Origin: Actinomycetota bacterium
GTDB taxonomy: Bacteria; Actinomycetota; Acidimicrobiia; Acidimicrobiales; Microtrichaceae
Direction: 5' to 3'
Assembly (NCBI GenBank): GCA_018268735.1
Contig: JAFDWA010000082.1
Coordinates: forward strand, 1 to 6,920
DNA: 6,920 nucleotides
Part shown: piece after piece, positions 5,795 to 6,920 of the stretch
How the letters are laid out: each line of letters opens with the position of its first letter
Numbering within the stretch: the stretch's first letter is position 1
The notes under the pieces: generated by a model
Databases searched by the model: none
Seen by the model: the letters and a program-made list of their open reading frames with translations, nothing else
What the model was told of the DNA's origin: nothing
Program-made: the position numbers and the translations under genes

Positions 5795-6850
5795 ATGCAG
5801 CTGGAACGGCGGGACGCGGCGAGGACCGACAGGTCCCCTGAACCCCCGACGACGGTCGTTCACCGTCCCGACATCGAGGTGCTCGAGCCAGATCCGCTCC
5901 CGTTGCGGGCGCTGATCGGCTGGCGTCGGTCCGGACGCTCCGAAGGTCGGCTCGCCGAATGGCACCCGGGCCGAGCCGCGCTGCTCGTGGGTGCCGTCGC
6001 CGCACTGGGCTGGTGGCTCCCGGGTGCCGCCGTGTTCCTCGGGATCCTCGTCGTCCTGATCCTCACCCACGAGCTCGGGCACCTGCTCGTCGCACGTCGT
6101 TGCGGGATGCGTCCCACCGAGTACTTCCTCGGCTTCGGACCGACGGTGTGGAGCCGGACCTCGGCGAGCGGCCTGCGCTACGGGATCAAGGCCGTCGTCC
6201 TCGGCGGCTACGTGAAGATCCCGGGGATGGGACCCAGCGAGGAGATCGAGGCGTCCCAGGAGCAGTTCACCTACCGCGCGGCGAGCCGTCCGCGACGCAT
6301 GGCGGTCATCCTCGCCGGCGTCGGCGTGAACTTCCTCGTCGCGCTCGTCCTCTTCTGGGGCTACGCCATGTGGTCACCGGGCATCGACGTCGGACCGGTG
6401 AAGGCCGCGACAGGTTCGGTCTCGCTCATGTACGACGTCTCCCACGACACCGTCACCGGTCTCGTCGACCTCGTCACCGGAGCGGCCGACTACACGCGTT
6501 CGGTCACCGGCGGCGAGGTGCCCAAGGAGCGGATGGTCTCAGCCGTCGGGGGCGCCCAGATCACCGACGGCCTGCTCGACCAGCACCCGAGTCGGCTGCT
6601 GCTGCTCGCCGGGTTGTTCTCGACCAGCATCGCTGTGTTCAACCTGCTGCCGCTGCTGCCGCTCGACGGCGGGCACGCAGCGATCATCGTCGTCGAGGCC
6701 GCGATCGCACGGGCGCGCCGCCGGCCGCGGTACCGGCTCGACCCCGAGCGGTTCCGGATCGCCGCCGCGGTGGTCGTCGTCGCCCTGCTCGCACTCGGTG
6801 TGACGTCGATGTACGTCGACATCCTGCACCCGCTCAGCATCTCTGGCTGA
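5795..6850 (+). CDS. M50 site-2 protease family membrane metalloprotease lacking a PDZ domain
   Basis: This 351-residue intramembrane zinc protease is of the RseP/Rip class, which cuts membrane-spanning substrates such as anti-sigma factors. The zinc site is HELGH (H92, E93, H96) with the third ligand D291 in the NxxPxxxLDG motif (N283-G292). Hydrophobic segments lie at about 60-75, 77-99, 170-192, 267-290 and 322-341. GGYVKIPGM (138-146) and the RAASRPRRMAVILAGVGVNF stretch are family signatures. Only about 70 residues separate the NF...LFW helix (about 180-193) from the LDG helix. That span holds the VSHDTVTGL...AVGGAQ part that normally follows the PDZ, so the PDZ itself seems absent. The first 55 residues are a charged, proline-rich cytoplasmic tail with no recognised domain. 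The ATG start is supported by a TACCTT -10 box eight bases upstream. Substrate unknown. Confidence 0.92.
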   Translation: MQLERRDAARTDRSPEPPTTVVHRPDIEVLEPDPLPLRALIGWRRSGRSEGRLAEWHPGRAALLVGAVAALGWWLPGAAVFLGILVVLILTHELGHLLVARRCGMRPTEYFLGFGPTVWSRTSASGLRYGIKAVVLGGYVKIPGMGPSEEIEASQEQFTYRAASRPRRMAVILAGVGVNFLVALVLFWGYAMWSPGIDVGPVKAATGSVSLMYDVSHDTVTGLVDLVTGAADYTRSVTGGEVPKERMVSAVGGAQITDGLLDQHPSRLLLLAGLFSTSIAVFNLLPLLPLDGGHAAIIVVEAAIARARRRPRYRLDPERFRIAAAVVVVALLALGVTSMYVDILHPLSISG

Positions 6851-6920
6851 CCCGCGCCGACGGTCCAAGATCGCCACCCGCCGCCGAACTTGTAGCCCAC
6901 CGGTCACCCCAACGACCCCC
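6851..6920. other. Terminal 70 bases with no recognised gene
   Basis: No start codon with a ribosome binding site, tRNA-like fold or convincing hairpin was seen. It is probably spacer before the next gene. Confidence 0.5.

Noticed and set aside
6851..6920. A tRNA or start of a new gene at the right edge
   Set aside because: No cloverleaf arms, T-loop motif or start codon with a ribosome binding site was found on either strand.

Overview
This 6.9-kb window is very GC-rich, uses GC-ending codons, has tightly packed genes with 1-4 base overlaps, and carries families in an arrangement typical of Actinomycetota. An actinobacterium, possibly an acidimicrobial lineage, is the best guess. The class cannot be fixed from the sequence alone. 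There are six protein genes, one of them cut by the left edge. No RNA gene, insertion sequence, phage gene or CRISPR array was seen.

Left part (1-1717, + strand): the C-terminal third of a KdpD-type sensor histidine kinase overlaps by four bases with a complete KdpE-type response regulator. This is the standard two-component system for potassium limitation. The Kdp pump genes would be expected upstream, outside the window. A GC-rich hairpin sits on the kdpE stop codon, and a 17-base tandem repeat fills part of the 93-base gap before a convergent gene.

Middle (1811-5691): a large minus-strand gene encodes an APC-superfamily permease resembling the potassium/proton symporter KimA (YdaO). It has a cytoplasmic USP-like domain and, unusually, a C-terminal OB-fold domain. 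It is divergent from two overlapping plus-strand genes for small RCK (TrkA-type, NAD-binding) regulators, equivalent to CeoB/CeoC of mycobacteria. From memory, the same permease/ceoB/ceoC arrangement is found in Mycobacterium tuberculosis (Rv2690c-Rv2691-Rv2692), with a separate small OB-fold protein nearby. Here the OB-fold appears to be fused to the permease. The divergent intergenic region holds a TTGACG-N5-TTGACG direct repeat of the geometry used by OmpR/KdpE-family regulators.

Right part (5692-6850): a 103-base gap rich in dyad symmetry (a perfect 14-base palindrome, then overlapping hairpins) ends in a TACCTT -10 box only eight bases before the ATG of an M50 site-2 protease. That spacing suggests a leaderless transcript. 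The protease has HELGH and NxxPxxxLDG motifs but no room for the usual PDZ domain. The last 70 bases hold no gene that I recognise.

Taken together, most of the window is a potassium-homeostasis neighbourhood: sensing (KdpDE), uptake (KimA-like permease) and nucleotide-responsive gating (two RCK proteins). A membrane protease gene follows. Its link to potassium is not shown by the sequence.
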